DNA of 64,000 bases, taken from positions 1 through 64,000 of the forward strand of contig RXJD01000021.1 in NCBI GenBank assembly GCA_003987775.1, given 5' to 3'. Shown in pieces: positions 20,101-29,300 of this stretch. A program made the position numbers and the translations under genes. Source of the DNA: Mycobacterium sp. Lineage in GTDB: Bacteria > Actinomycetota > Actinomycetes > Mycobacteriales > Mycobacteriaceae. Numbering within the stretch: the stretch's first letter is position 1; each line of letters opens with the position of its first letter. The notes beneath the pieces were generated by a model. The model was given only the letters and a program-made list of their open reading frames with translations, made no database searches and was not told the origin of the DNA.

Positions 20101-20176
20101 TGAGTGGGAACGCAAACAACACGATCCAGCGCTCGCTGGCTACCTGTCGCTGCTCGAGCCCAAGGCAGCCACATGA
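17126..20176 (+). CDS. AddB-like PD-(D/E)XK nuclease with inactive helicase fold
   Basis: The open frame extends upstream of the first GTG (17177) to a TGA at 17108. The extension reads IKITTTAYGRLAIDLL, the usual family N-terminus, so I place the start at ATT 17126 (AGGGGA six bases before), giving 1016 residues. VVVRSNFVSVSTRR sits where AddB has its degenerate Walker A, so ATPase activity is unlikely. The C-terminus has a RecB-type nuclease: GFIDRID, VIDYKTG (~877) and QLYVYA. Cysteines in CPRAYLFG (~724) and DCWFC (~976-979) flank it like the AddB iron-sulfur cluster, but the canonical fourth Cys is absent. It overlaps the AddA-like gene by four bases and should form a helicase-nuclease complex with it. 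Confidence 0.85.
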   Translation: MKITTTAYGRLAIDLLAVQLAELKGEDPLKAVTVVVRSNFVSVSTRRALAARPGGIANVTFVTLRRLAEQIGAATLAESGRRPLSAPLLTSAIRTALAESPGIFTPVAEHPATELALADTYRELRAAPDACLDAVADASTTTSDVVRLFRLVREHLSPEWYDEEDLLSTAARIVTSGGDYNQSPIVVHLLPTPTAGERTFLHALADHFQLSINVGLAGDAEADNATIAAYQRANITVPTDLAVEPALAASIISASDPDDEVRAAVRTVDGWMRDGIRLGRIAILYPTADPYARLLHEQLGAAHIPVNGTPVRDIGSMLYGRTIRRLLSLSDRAFRRQDVLGLLADAFILDGSGFVPSTSWERIARAAGIVRGDDWQHRLPSWAEARRSEAAKLEEDGQESRADHLRREADRADALAAFVARLRSDIDPGTELQSWTELVTWLKLIIAKYFGAERRRATWPDDEWQAARRVDEALDHLSNLGALGGPPPTMAVFRRTLDSELEAALRRTGRSGDGVLIGHISVAAGMVFDRVVVLGMSEGRFPPRRLEDSLLPDVARTAADGNLQLRAHRQLDDRRNLSAAIAGADQAVLSHPRGDLRRSTDQPASRWLVAHAARLAGVDRLESSDLRHRAAEAWLTHIPSFAGGLANSTNHATGQDLRLSAIARGSLTHSLLSDDERVRAALDVVRARRSSQFTRFDGNLADVGAELVPPSRISTTGLEAWAKCPRAYLFGHVLRVERVEEPERRFEIDPLTRGSLVHSILEEFVGAAIREGHPVDAWTPCDHARLQQIAEKHFDEAERQGRTGHAILWRAERARIAVELDRLLTADSQRLADGLQPVAAEFAFSDVEIALPSGHVLRMRGFIDRIDIGADGALEVIDYKTGSAGTYRELSEDNPHQAGRRLQLYVYARAALQAYPEASSLRSYYWFTKDAKRHGYSITKSVDQLVLDAMDVITTGIGAGAFPAHPSDKPTWGWVDCWFCTPDGLSDQPAHSEWERKQHDPALAGYLSLLEPKAAT

Positions 20177-23100
20177 CCTCGATTGACGTGACAGGTGACG
20201 ACGCCGCTCGCTACGCCGTGCGCGAAAAGCTCGGCGAAGCCTTGTTTCTCGAAGCGGGCGCCGGGTCCGGCAAGACCTCGTGTTTAGTTGACCGGTTCGT
20301 CGCATTGGTTGAGTCGGGCGTCGCGGCCGACAACATCGCGGCGATCACCTTCACGGAGAAGGCCGCTGCGGAGCTCGTCGATCGAATCCGATTGGAACTT
20401 ATCAAGCGCGCAGAAATCAATCCGGCATGCCGCGAGGGTCTGAACGTACTCGACAACGCGGCAATCGGCACGTTGCATTCTTTTGCCCAACGCATCTTGT
20501 CCGAATACGGCGTAGCGGCCGGCCTGCCGCCGAGGTTCACTGTCCACGACGAGATCGCATCGCAGGTCGCGTTCGACGCGCGCTGGGAACAATTTGCCGA
20601 CGACATGCTCGATGACAACGAACTAGAGGTGCCGCTGCGCCTGCTGTTCGCCAGCGGAGGTAAGCCGAAACACCTGCGCGACGTCGCCCTCGCGTTCAAC
20701 GCCAACTGGGACCTGGTCGTGGAGCGCAAACGATTACCCATGCCGGCTATCCCGCCCGTCGACGTAGCCGGGATCCTCAGCGAACTTGCGGCGCTGGCCG
20801 AATTCTCAGAGCATTGCACCGATGAGAACGACCGACTATTTTTGCACCTTACCGGGCCATTGGCGGATTACCACACCATGCTCCGCGATGCGGACAATGA
20901 CGACGATCGAGTCCGAATCCTGAACAAGGCCAAGCTAGCTCACGCCTACGGACAGCAAGTCAACTGGCCGGGTGTCGATATCAGCAGCCTGAAACAGCGG
21001 CTCAAGGATCTGAATGGAGCTTGCGAGGCGCTGAGGGTCCGCGTACTCGAAGGGGTGCTGCAGTTCATCGCTTCTGCCCTGGCCGGTTTCACCGCACGTA
21101 GCGCGGAGGCACGCCAGCAGGCCGGCGCGCTTGAGTTCCACGACCTACTCGTATTGGGTCGCAATGTCCTCCGCGACAACGAAACTGGATTCGAGGTCCG
21201 AAGGTCGCTTGCTAAGCGCTACAAACGGCTTCTCCTCGACGAGTTCCAGGACACCGACCCGATCCAGATCGAGATTGCGGTGTTGATCGCCTCCGCCGAT
21301 GAGAACGCCACTGAAAACGATTGGGCGCACGCCTCCATCGAGCCTGGCCGACTTTTCTTCGTCGGCGACCCCAAGCAATCAATCTACCGATTCCGACGGG
21401 CCGACATTGGGATGTTCATGAAGGCTCGCGACGAACTGGTGGGGTCGCCCGAATCGCTTACCAAGAATTTTCGGACCGGCCGGCCAGTCGTGAACTGGAT
21501 AAACGATGCGTTCTCGAGAATCATTGTTGAGGATGGCAACTCGCAACCCGCATACCAGCCGCTGATACCGGTTCGCGAACGCCCGGAATGCGGCCCACCC
21601 GTTGCATTTATCGGCATCGAGCACGACAACATGACCGCAGATGAACTGCGCTGCCGCGAAGCCGACGATGTCGCGGCGACCATCCGGCGGGTGATGCGGG
21701 AAGGCTGGTCCGTGGGTTTTCGGAAGGCGCCGGACGTCGCCGAGGATGAGTGGCGCCCAGCAGTCTGGAGTGACGTTGCAATACTGCTGCCCGCGCGGAC
21801 TTCGCTACCGGTCCTCGAACGTGCACTCGAAGCATCGGGCATCCCGTACCGCGCCGAAACCTCCTCACTCGTCTACGGAACCCGCGAGGTTCGTGACCTC
21901 ATGCTGGTTGCCCGCGCCGTTGACGACCCCACTGATTCGCTCGCCGTGGTCAGCGCGCTCCGGACCCCGGCCTTCGGATGCGGCGACGACGATCTGTTCG
22001 TGTGGCACGAAAGGCACCGCGGGCGTTGGGATCACCAGGGCCGGGTGCCCGACGACGCGCCTGCAGACCATCCAGTTGCTCTGGGACTTGCGTGGCTCGG
22101 CGAGCAGCATCGTCAACGTCGGTGGCTATCGACCAGCCAGATGCTGGAACGCATCCTCCGCGAACGACGTTTTTTCGAATTGGCCGCCGAAGAGCGTCGC
22201 CCACGCGACTTGTGGCGGCGCCTGCGGTTCGTGCTCGACCAGTGCCGCGCCTGGGAAGAGGCCGGAGGCCTGACGCTGCGACATTATCTCCAATGGGTTG
22301 AGGGTCAGTCCACCGAGGGCACCCGCGTCATCGAAACCGTGTTGCCGGAGACGGACGACAACGCGGTCCGGATTCTGACGGTGCACGGCGCCAAAGGCCT
22401 CGAGTTCCCGATTGCCATTCTGTCGGGCCTGACCACACAGGCGAATTCACGACCCCGGCGGGTCGAGGTGCGCTTTCCGCCATCCGGCAGCTGGGCCATC
22501 AAACTATCAAAGCGGATGTCCACCAGCGACTTCGAAGAGATGCAGGCCAACGAGGAGCAGATGGACGATCACGAACGGCGGCGGCTTCTGTACGTCGCAG
22601 CTACCAGGGCGCGTGATCATCTGGTTATCTCAGTACATCGAAAGCCTCGCGGTGGCCGGGCCGCTCGGACGGCGGCCGAACTGCTCTTCGACGAGGGCTG
22701 GTCTCCAGACCTTGTCGAGCTATTGGACGTTTCAAACGAGCCGGCACTCACCGCAACCAGCACGACAGCCGCCCCCTCCTACGACCCATTACCGACCCTT
22801 GCGGAATGGCAGCCAGGACATGACGCCGCACTCGCGTCCGCGTCCATGCCTGTTGCGACGTCGGCCACGCAACTGGCTGCGGAGGCGGCCGCCGCCCGAG
22901 ACGAGGATGAACAGATACGGATCGAGGTGGAGACAGATCCCGGACTAGCGAAGGGACCTCGCGACATCGACCTCCCGCCGTGGCAAAAAGGACGCTACGG
23001 CAGCGCAATTGGGCGTGCGGTCCATGGCACCTTGCAAGTAGTCGAACTTCTTAGCGGCGCCGGGCTCGCTGCGGCCTGCGCCGCACAGGCCGCGGCAGAA

Positions 23101-23475
23101 GGAGTCCTCGGCCGAGAGGATGTGATCGAGGCGCTCGCGCAGGCCGCTCTTGATTCTGACATCGTTCGAGCGGCTGCGACCGGTCGGCATTGGCGTGAGG
23201 TCTACGTCGGAACACCCTACGGCGATGGCGTGTTTGAAGGCTATATCGACCTCTTGTACGAAGCCACAGACGGTCTTGTCGTGGTCGATTACAAGACCGA
23301 CGCCGTCCGCGGTGAAGCCGAGCTCGATGCGAAGGTCGAGCGGTACAGCGTGCAACTCCGGGCGTATGCCGATGCGATCGGCTATGCAGTTGGACGTGAG
23401 GTCGTCCGAGCGGTGTTGCTGTTCCTTCGACCGAATGGACATACAGCGCGTGACGTCGATTTGAGCCGGCACTAG
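20173..23475 (+). CDS. AddA-like UvrD helicase with C-terminal nuclease
   Basis: ATG 20173 overlaps the AddB-like stop (ATGA) and gives 1100 residues; an in-frame start at 20104 would run far into the previous gene. The SF1A motor is complete: Walker A EAGAGSGKTS (~27-36), TFTEKAAAEL, Walker B LLLDEFQDTDP (~353-363), GDPKQSIYRFRRAD, VHGAKGLEFP and YVAATRARDHL. A RecB-family nuclease closes the protein with GYIDLLY, VVVDYKTD (~1036-1043) and QLRAYADAI. With the upstream AddB-like partner it should process double-strand DNA ends. Mycobacteria normally use AdnAB for this, where both subunits have motor and nuclease, so this pair looks like a distinct, island-borne copy. Confidence 0.88.
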   Translation: MTSIDVTGDDAARYAVREKLGEALFLEAGAGSGKTSCLVDRFVALVESGVAADNIAAITFTEKAAAELVDRIRLELIKRAEINPACREGLNVLDNAAIGTLHSFAQRILSEYGVAAGLPPRFTVHDEIASQVAFDARWEQFADDMLDDNELEVPLRLLFASGGKPKHLRDVALAFNANWDLVVERKRLPMPAIPPVDVAGILSELAALAEFSEHCTDENDRLFLHLTGPLADYHTMLRDADNDDDRVRILNKAKLAHAYGQQVNWPGVDISSLKQRLKDLNGACEALRVRVLEGVLQFIASALAGFTARSAEARQQAGALEFHDLLVLGRNVLRDNETGFEVRRSLAKRYKRLLLDEFQDTDPIQIEIAVLIASADENATENDWAHASIEPGRLFFVGDPKQSIYRFRRADIGMFMKARDELVGSPESLTKNFRTGRPVVNWINDAFSRIIVEDGNSQPAYQPLIPVRERPECGPPVAFIGIEHDNMTADELRCREADDVAATIRRVMREGWSVGFRKAPDVAEDEWRPAVWSDVAILLPARTSLPVLERALEASGIPYRAETSSLVYGTREVRDLMLVARAVDDPTDSLAVVSALRTPAFGCGDDDLFVWHERHRGRWDHQGRVPDDAPADHPVALGLAWLGEQHRQRRWLSTSQMLERILRERRFFELAAEERRPRDLWRRLRFVLDQCRAWEEAGGLTLRHYLQWVEGQSTEGTRVIETVLPETDDNAVRILTVHGAKGLEFPIAILSGLTTQANSRPRRVEVRFPPSGSWAIKLSKRMSTSDFEEMQANEEQMDDHERRRLLYVAATRARDHLVISVHRKPRGGRAARTAAELLFDEGWSPDLVELLDVSNEPALTATSTTAAPSYDPLPTLAEWQPGHDAALASASMPVATSATQLAAEAAAARDEDEQIRIEVETDPGLAKGPRDIDLPPWQKGRYGSAIGRAVHGTLQVVELLSGAGLAAACAAQAAAEGVLGREDVIEALAQAALDSDIVRAAATGRHWREVYVGTPYGDGVFEGYIDLLYEATDGLVVVDYKTDAVRGEAELDAKVERYSVQLRAYADAIGYAVGREVVRAVLLFLRPNGHTARDVDLSRH

Positions 23476-23539
23476 TGATCGCGGAACTAGTTGACCCGAG
23501 CTTTGGGGGCGATCCGTATGTCGGCCATGGTTTACCGAG

Positions 23540-23601
23540 CACGAACCGACTTTCGGAAAGGAATGCTTTACACGAACCGACTTTCGGAAAGGAATGCTTT
23601 A
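23540..23601 (+). repeat. Perfect 31-bp tandem duplication containing the ribosome site
   Basis: The unit CACGAACCGACTTTCGGAAA... occurs at 23540-23570 and 23571-23601 with no mismatch. Each copy carries GGAAAGGA. In the second copy the final A begins the ATG of the following gene; in the first copy no start codon follows. An exact copy implies a recent duplication. Confidence 0.85.
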
Positions 23602-24173
23602 TGAGTGCGAATGTGGTCTACGAGATTGCCCTATACGGCAGTGAGAAGGATAACGCGCCACTGTTGGAGCGGGTGCAGCTGCTCTCCACGGGCGGTGTGC
23701 TCCGACTGCATGATCACACCGGCATTGAAACACCCTGTGAGGGTTTGGATATCGCTATAGCGATATCCTCGACGGCGTCGCTTTGGGAGGTTCGGGCGGG
23801 GGAGAATGTCCGCATCAGCTGCACGCCGGAGATCGCCGCTCAGTTGCCATTCGTGCTGAAACCGTTGCTGGACGGCGAGGACTGCAGCGAGCATGGTGCG
23901 GAGGTCGATGGCACCGATTGGATCGCGTATCCCACAATCGATGGAGATTACGTCATGCTACCGGGTTGCGACCCCACCGAGGGCCCATACATGAGTCCCT
24001 GCTGGGCGGAACATGTTTTCGAAGTGGGCGAGTCGAACCCACTGATCGGTTACACCTCCACCGGACTCGCAACGCCGGCTGTTGTCGTCGATTTCGGCCG
24101 CTACGACCACGGCGGGTTCGGCGGAGGCTCAGCCGTCTCGATCACACCTTTCGATGACTTCGCCACCGTGTAG
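23601..24173 (+). CDS. Hypothetical protein downstream of the AddA-like gene
   Basis: ATG 23601 with GGAAAGGA eight bases before gives 190 residues; the frame is open further upstream to 23475 but that part only reads through the duplicated leader. The protein is acidic and probably beta-rich, with HDHTGIETPCEG, WIAYPTIDGDYVMLPGCDP and a Gly-rich GGFGGGSAV near the C-terminus, and six Cys in total. No known domain, signal peptide or membrane helix is seen. It lies 125 bp after the helicase on the same strand. An accessory or immunity-like role is possible, but nothing in the sequence shows it. Confidence 0.6.
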   Translation: MSANVVYEIALYGSEKDNAPLLERVQLLSTGGVLRLHDHTGIETPCEGLDIAIAISSTASLWEVRAGENVRISCTPEIAAQLPFVLKPLLDGEDCSEHGAEVDGTDWIAYPTIDGDYVMLPGCDPTEGPYMSPCWAEHVFEVGESNPLIGYTSTGLATPAVVVDFGRYDHGGFGGGSAVSITPFDDFATV

Positions 24174-24188
24174 GTCGATTGGCTCGTG

Positions 24189-24515
24189 AACTGGCCGGTG
24201 CTCGCCAGTCTCTGGGAAGGCGACGCGTTGCCCTACTCGCCCAGTGTCCAGCTATTCGAAGACGCGGCCGCAGCTGCGGGCCATAAGGGCTACTGGAATA
24301 CCGAGATGGACGAGGACGAGGTCCGCACGGACGAGGACGAGGTCCGCACGGACGAGGACGAGATGGACGACGGGGACGAGGGCACGTCGTGCTGGGCGTC
24401 GGCGTATCTGGAACTTTATCTATCAGACGAGCTCATCGACCAGGTCCGCATCCGTCTCAGCTCACTGGATCCCGAATACACCGCCATCTTGCAGACGGGC
24501 GACAACGCATCGTGA
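24189..24515 (+). CDS. Small acidic hypothetical protein with DEDEVRT repeats
   Basis: This short frame begins at GTG around 24186-24189, just after the 190-residue gene, and encodes about 109 residues. The centre is very acidic because a 21-bp unit is repeated about 2.6 times, giving DEDEVRT-DEDEVRT-DEDE. The rest is amphipathic (YLELYLSDELIDQVRIRLSSL). It could be a DNA-mimic-like or chaperone-like acidic protein, but I do not recognise it. It is the last gene of the AddAB-like block and faces the convergent GTPase operon. Confidence 0.5.
   Translation, partial: NWPVLASLWEGDALPYSPSVQLFEDAAAAAGHKGYWNTEMDEDEVRTDEDEVRTDEDEMDDGDEGTSCWASAYLELYLSDELIDQVRIRLSSLDPEYTAILQTGDNAS
24309..24362 (+). 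repeat. 21-bp tandem repeat inside the small acidic gene
   Basis: GACGAGGACGAGGTCCGCAC plus G occurs at 24309-24329 and 24330-24350, with a partial third copy at 24351-24362. The copies are identical and keep the reading frame, so copy number could vary without breaking the gene. Confidence 0.85.
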
Positions 24516-24759
24516 ACCCATGATCCCAAGCCGCCTGGCCCCTATACCGCAGGGAGTTCATCGGCGACCCATTGGTGCCTGAACGCCGGCTCGTCGCTAT
24601 CCGCTGCTCAGACGCACATCACTTCATCTCGTTGTGACACTGGTTCTTTGCGCGAGGCGCAATGAGCGTGAGTAAGCAAACCGAGCGCCCGACAGGCCCT
24701 TTGGCGGGCACCGCATCACCAGTCCAGTAGACGCAGGTTGGAACATCATTTTGGGAAGC

Positions 24760-26382
24760 TCAGGGATGACGGTGGAGCTCCGAAGTCCCCAGGAGCGCCT
24801 CACCCGATTTGACCAGCGCCTGCAGCTCAGCAACCAGCTTGCCCAGTCCTTCTCTGAGTGCGACGCGTTCGGCAGTGGCGTCGAGAATCGCCTCCCTTGC
24901 GGCGTCGATGAGTGGCTCAAGCTCGCTCAACGCTATAGTCGCCGCGCGGTCACCGACCCGGTCAAGTTCAGCCTCCACGGCCCTGCGCTGCCGGTCGCGT
25001 TCCGCTGACTGCGCCCGACTCCTTAGGAATTGTTCGACGATGGAAGACATCTCGACGACGAGCGGGACGACAACAGTGGCTGCGGCGACTCGCTTGCTCA
25101 TGCTCATAGCCGAGGCGGCCGTCACCTGTGCGGGCTTCTTCAACATCGATAGCTTCTCGTATTCGGTCAGGGCTTTGAGCGCAGCCTCCGACACCCGCTT
25201 CACGGCAGGCGAAATGAGCTCGGTCTGATCCTTGGCAGATGTCGAGCGGCCGGTCTGAGCGCGGATCGACTCCGCAAGCTCTTCGAGTTTCTTCCACGAC
25301 GGCTGCTGCCGCTCGAGAGCGATCGTGTCGTCGATGTTGCGTAGCAGCTTCTCGAAATTGCGCTCCTGGAGGCCATACCAGAAGTCGATTGTCGCGTTCA
25401 ACGACTTTTGAATGGCTTCTGCTTCGCGCTGGTCGTCGACAGCTTGCCCGATGGTCTCCGAGATCTTCCCGCGCAAATCGGCATCGGCAGAGCGCTGCAG
25501 TGCATCCAATTGCGCTAGCCACGATTTCCGCAGTTGCAGCCCCTCGTCCGAGAAGTCTTCATGAGACTGGTATTTCGCCACCTCGCTGTGGAGGCCTGCT
25601 AGCGAGGTGATGATGGACTGACGCCAGAAGCGCTGTGCTGCAGAAGCTCTGAGCGATGAGCCGCCACGGGACGACAACGTCACGAGCGCCTCACGTAGCT
25701 CGCCAATCCCGTCCCAGCCTCTGAACTCGTCCCACAGCTGCGGGTCGGGGTTGCGTTCTGATCCGGCCATCTGCGCAAAATCCTGCGATACAACGAACAC
25801 TGGAACTGCCTCGGCCAGTCCGAGTGCACGGCGCAGTTCCTCGGTCTTTCGCTGTGCCCTGCCCCGATATCCGTCTTCGTCGGATTCGGGGTCAACGCCG
25901 GCCTCGTCGAAACGGGAAATAACGAACCACAACGAACCCGGCGCCCAGCCCTGTCGAACCAATGCGTGCAGGGCGGAAAATTCTGCGGTCGCCAGCTGTG
26001 GGGTGACAGTGACTATGGCGACGTCGGTGAGCTCGACTGCGCTGTTGGCCAGTTGGCTATTCATGTCGGCACGGGCGTCTTCTGCGCCGGTGACGAAACC
26101 TGGAGTGTCACGTAGTACGCACCCCGCCGCTCGGACCTCGCTAACTTCGAAGGTTTCATGGCGCGCGCTGATAGTTAGCCATTCCGGCACCTCGACTCCC
26201 GAGTCGACCACAAGTCGTCGAATCAGCGAACTCTTCCCGGTGTCATACGCACCATAAAGCGTGACGACGGGTTCGCTGATACTCGCAAACCGTTGCCATT
26301 GCTCGTCGGCTTCGAGCCCGAGTGCTCCACCCGGAATGGAATCTAGCCAGGCCTTGGCCTCGGTGATGTCGAGGGTGCTCAT
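24760..26382 (-). CDS. Dynamin-like GTPase, second gene of the pair
   Basis: This 540-residue protein has its ATG overlapping the stop of the larger GTPase gene by four bases. The GTPase domain is N-terminal: P-loop GAYDTGKSS (44-52), switch II DTPG (G3), and a degenerate G4 written ISRFDEAG instead of NKxD. A long helical region follows, with a hydrophobic stretch (AAATVVVPLVVEM, ~427-440) and a charged C-terminal coil. This matches bacterial dynamin-like proteins, which remodel or guard membranes. Together with its neighbour the layout resembles the Eleos defence system (LeoA plus LeoBC). The mycobacterial IniA/IniC pair is a more distant alternative. Confidence 0.75.
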   Translation of the reverse strand: MSTLDITEAKAWLDSIPGGALGLEADEQWQRFASISEPVVTLYGAYDTGKSSLIRRLVVDSGVEVPEWLTISARHETFEVSEVRAAGCVLRDTPGFVTGAEDARADMNSQLANSAVELTDVAIVTVTPQLATAEFSALHALVRQGWAPGSLWFVISRFDEAGVDPESDEDGYRGRAQRKTEELRRALGLAEAVPVFVVSQDFAQMAGSERNPDPQLWDEFRGWDGIGELREALVTLSSRGGSSLRASAAQRFWRQSIITSLAGLHSEVAKYQSHEDFSDEGLQLRKSWLAQLDALQRSADADLRGKISETIGQAVDDQREAEAIQKSLNATIDFWYGLQERNFEKLLRNIDDTIALERQQPSWKKLEELAESIRAQTGRSTSAKDQTELISPAVKRVSEAALKALTEYEKLSMLKKPAQVTAASAMSMSKRVAAATVVVPLVVEMSSIVEQFLRSRAQSAERDRQRRAVEAELDRVGDRAATIALSELEPLIDAAREAILDATAERVALREGLGKLVAELQALVKSGEALLGTSELHRHP

Positions 26383-29300
26383 GAGGGTTCGGCTTCCTTC
26401 CGAAGGTCATCGAAGGCTTCCAGCAGCGCAGCAACAGCCTCAAGCCGTCGTTCCGAGCGCGACGACTCGTACTTCGCTAGCACCAGCTGATTCTGGTGGT
26501 CGTCGCGGATGGCGCTGATCTCGGCACGGCGTTCCTCGAGGTAGGCGACGGGAGCGTCTTCACCACGGAGAAAGTCCGCCACGCGATCGGCGCTCTCCTG
26601 CTCTACGGATTCGACTGCCGCGGTTATGGTTTCGTCCCAGCTCGAACGCTTAGCCTCGGTGCGGACCCAGTCCAAGACATCCCATGCCACCGCCGCGGCC
26701 TGCAGCACCACTCCAGCTCGTGCCACCGTCCGGCCAAGCTTCACGGCGCCCCATGGCTTGAAGTTCTTGCCGAGGCCCTTTCCGATCCCGTAAACAGCAT
26801 CGCGGGTGCCCGCTCCCGAGGCGAGCTTTTGCGCCGACTTGGTCATAAACTCACCAACTGCGGTGATGTCGCCAATAGTGTCACGCGGCGCGTTCTCGTC
26901 GTTCCCTTCGTCCGCTACAGGCGTGCCCAGCTTCTGATCGAACTTCATGGCCGCAAGCTCACGGTTAATGGCCGACTCGTGGACCGCCGACCACTCACCG
27001 ATTTCCTCCACTGCGGAGGCCAAGAAGACGTCTGTCTCAGCGTGGAGCTCGGAACTGTTCCACGAGGCCATCGCCTTGGCCAGCCTCTCCTCGTCGCCGC
27101 GGGCCACCTCGCGCATGATTCTGATGGCTTCGGCCGTGTGCCGCGACACCGTCTCGGACAAGCTGTGCTCCAACGTCTGCGACAGGTGTTGAGCTTCCTC
27201 GAGACATGCGTCTAGCGTCGTGATCAACGAACTGCGTTTGTCGGCCTCTACGCGATTTGACTCGTATTCTGCGCGCGTTCCGGTACGCAGATGTAGCAAC
27301 TCCGCCGCCGCATTGTCCAGTGCCGCTAACACATTCGCCTGCGCGATATCGCTCGGTGACAACGAACGAAGCGCCTCGAGAAAGGCATCGACTCCATCCC
27401 AAGCCCGATTGGCGTCATACGCGCCGCGGGTGGCCGGCAGCTGACGTCCGACAGCGGAGAAGGGATCGGCCGCGATGCCGTGGATGTGGTCCGTGCCGAC
27501 GTCGATCCTCCGCGAGGACAGCGCGGCGCGCAGCTCGGCCGCCTTGCGATCGCGACGGTTAAAGTACTCGTCCACCCCATGATGCGGATCAACGCCAAGC
27601 TCGTCACAACGGTTGATGAAGAACAACATTCGCGGCCACTTGCCCGGTGCATGCTCGGTGCCCTTGACGACGCCCTCCAGGCGGTCCGTGTCACCGATCA
27701 ACAAGTTGACGTGGAACAGCACGATGACGAGTGCGGCGTTCGTGGTTGCCGACACTGCCTTCTCGTCGTGTCCGCTGCGCCCGCTCTGGAAACCAGGTGT
27801 ATCCAGGATGTCTATGCTGCCGAGCCGGTAGACGTACACATCGTCTGTCGTGGGGTCAGCGCGGATGTTGAGCGTTTCTGGCACATCACCATCCACCTCC
27901 GCGAGCAGTCGCTTGATGAACGACGACTTGCCTGCGCTGAAGTCACCGGCGACGGCGACGGAAGGTAGCGCGCCACGCGGTGGGGTGGCGGCCACCGAGG
28001 CGGCACGAAACCCCGCATCGCGCTTGGCCTCGTCGGCGAGCAGCTGCGTCCAGTCCGCGACTCGGGTGATGTCAGGACTGGCGAGCGCGTCGGTGAGGGC
28101 GCGACGTAGCCTGCCGACGTCGGCATCGTGACGGGCACGGCATGCATCGACAAACATCCTATTGTCATCGGTGTTGGTATCGCCCGGCGTTGTTAAGACA
28201 TCGAACCAGTCCTCGCCCAACAGAACTCGCTGCAAATTTTGGCGATCGCGGCGGGCAGCCGAAGTGTCGTTCAGCAGCGCGAGTTGGGCAACCTCGAGGA
28301 TATCGACGCTAGGCGTCTTAATGATCCTCTCTGCCTTGGCATCTAGTTGGACGGCGATGAGGGCAATTTGCTGGCGAAGGCGAACAAGCACCACAATCTC
28401 ACGCAGCAACAACTTCACCCCGGGCGCGGCTTGCTTCCATGCCACTGAACGGGCGTCGATGGCGAAGTCCTTTTCGATGCCGTCGAAGGTAGTGCGGATC
28501 GCCGTGCGCCCGGCATAGGCTGCCCTGGCGTGGGCTTCGGCCCGCTGCCTTTCAGCAGACTCGCCCTGCCGACCCCCTACAATGCTCAGTACCGACGACG
28601 CGATGCCGATCCCGGCAACCACGATGCCGCCCGCCCAACCAATAGGGTTCCAGGAATTCGCTAGTGCGACAGCGCCGATGGCGGCGGTAACTCCCGTCAG
28701 TAAACCACCGCCCCGGAATGCCGCCTCGAAGGCTTGCGAGCCCGATCCGGCGGCCCCGCCGATGTCGGAGGACTCACGATCGGTTGACAAGTTCCGATGC
28801 CGCAATTCGCCTGCGGCCATGTCCAATTCCCGTGCGAGGAATGACGTGGAATCGGTCCATACGCGTTCGAGCGCGTCCGCTATCCCGTGTTCGTCAAACA
28901 CCTCCCTGACGAAAGTCTCCTTATCGACGTCCTGCTGGTCGTCGAAGGCCCTGCGTTCCAATCGCTTGAATCGTTTTAACGCTTCACCGCGTGGCACCGA
29001 TAGGTGCGGCTTCAGCAAGTTCCGCAGGTACCGAGCGAAAGTGCCGTCGGCCGGGGCGAGATACGGTCGGCCGCGTGCCGACTCGGCAATGGTGAGCAGG
29101 TCACCACTCCACTCGTCGTCGTGGAGGTAAATTGCACGTTCGTCTACCTCGAGGTAGCCAAGTACTTGAAGGTGCCGTGAGATAGCCCGGTCAACCTCAT
29201 CAAACCGTTCGACGAGCCGCTTCTCGAGCGCCTCGAGCATGCTGACCTCGTCGCGAAGGATCGCGCGCATGCCCTCACGCAGGGACGTGAGCCGCAGTTG

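Noticed and set aside
17126..23475. Assignment of the helicase-nuclease pair to AdnAB
   Set aside because: In AdnAB both subunits have a motor and a nuclease. Here the first protein has a degenerate Walker A and flanking Cys as in AddB.
23540..23601. Short CRISPR-like array
   Set aside because: Only two adjacent copies without spacers and no cas gene; it is a simple tandem duplication.
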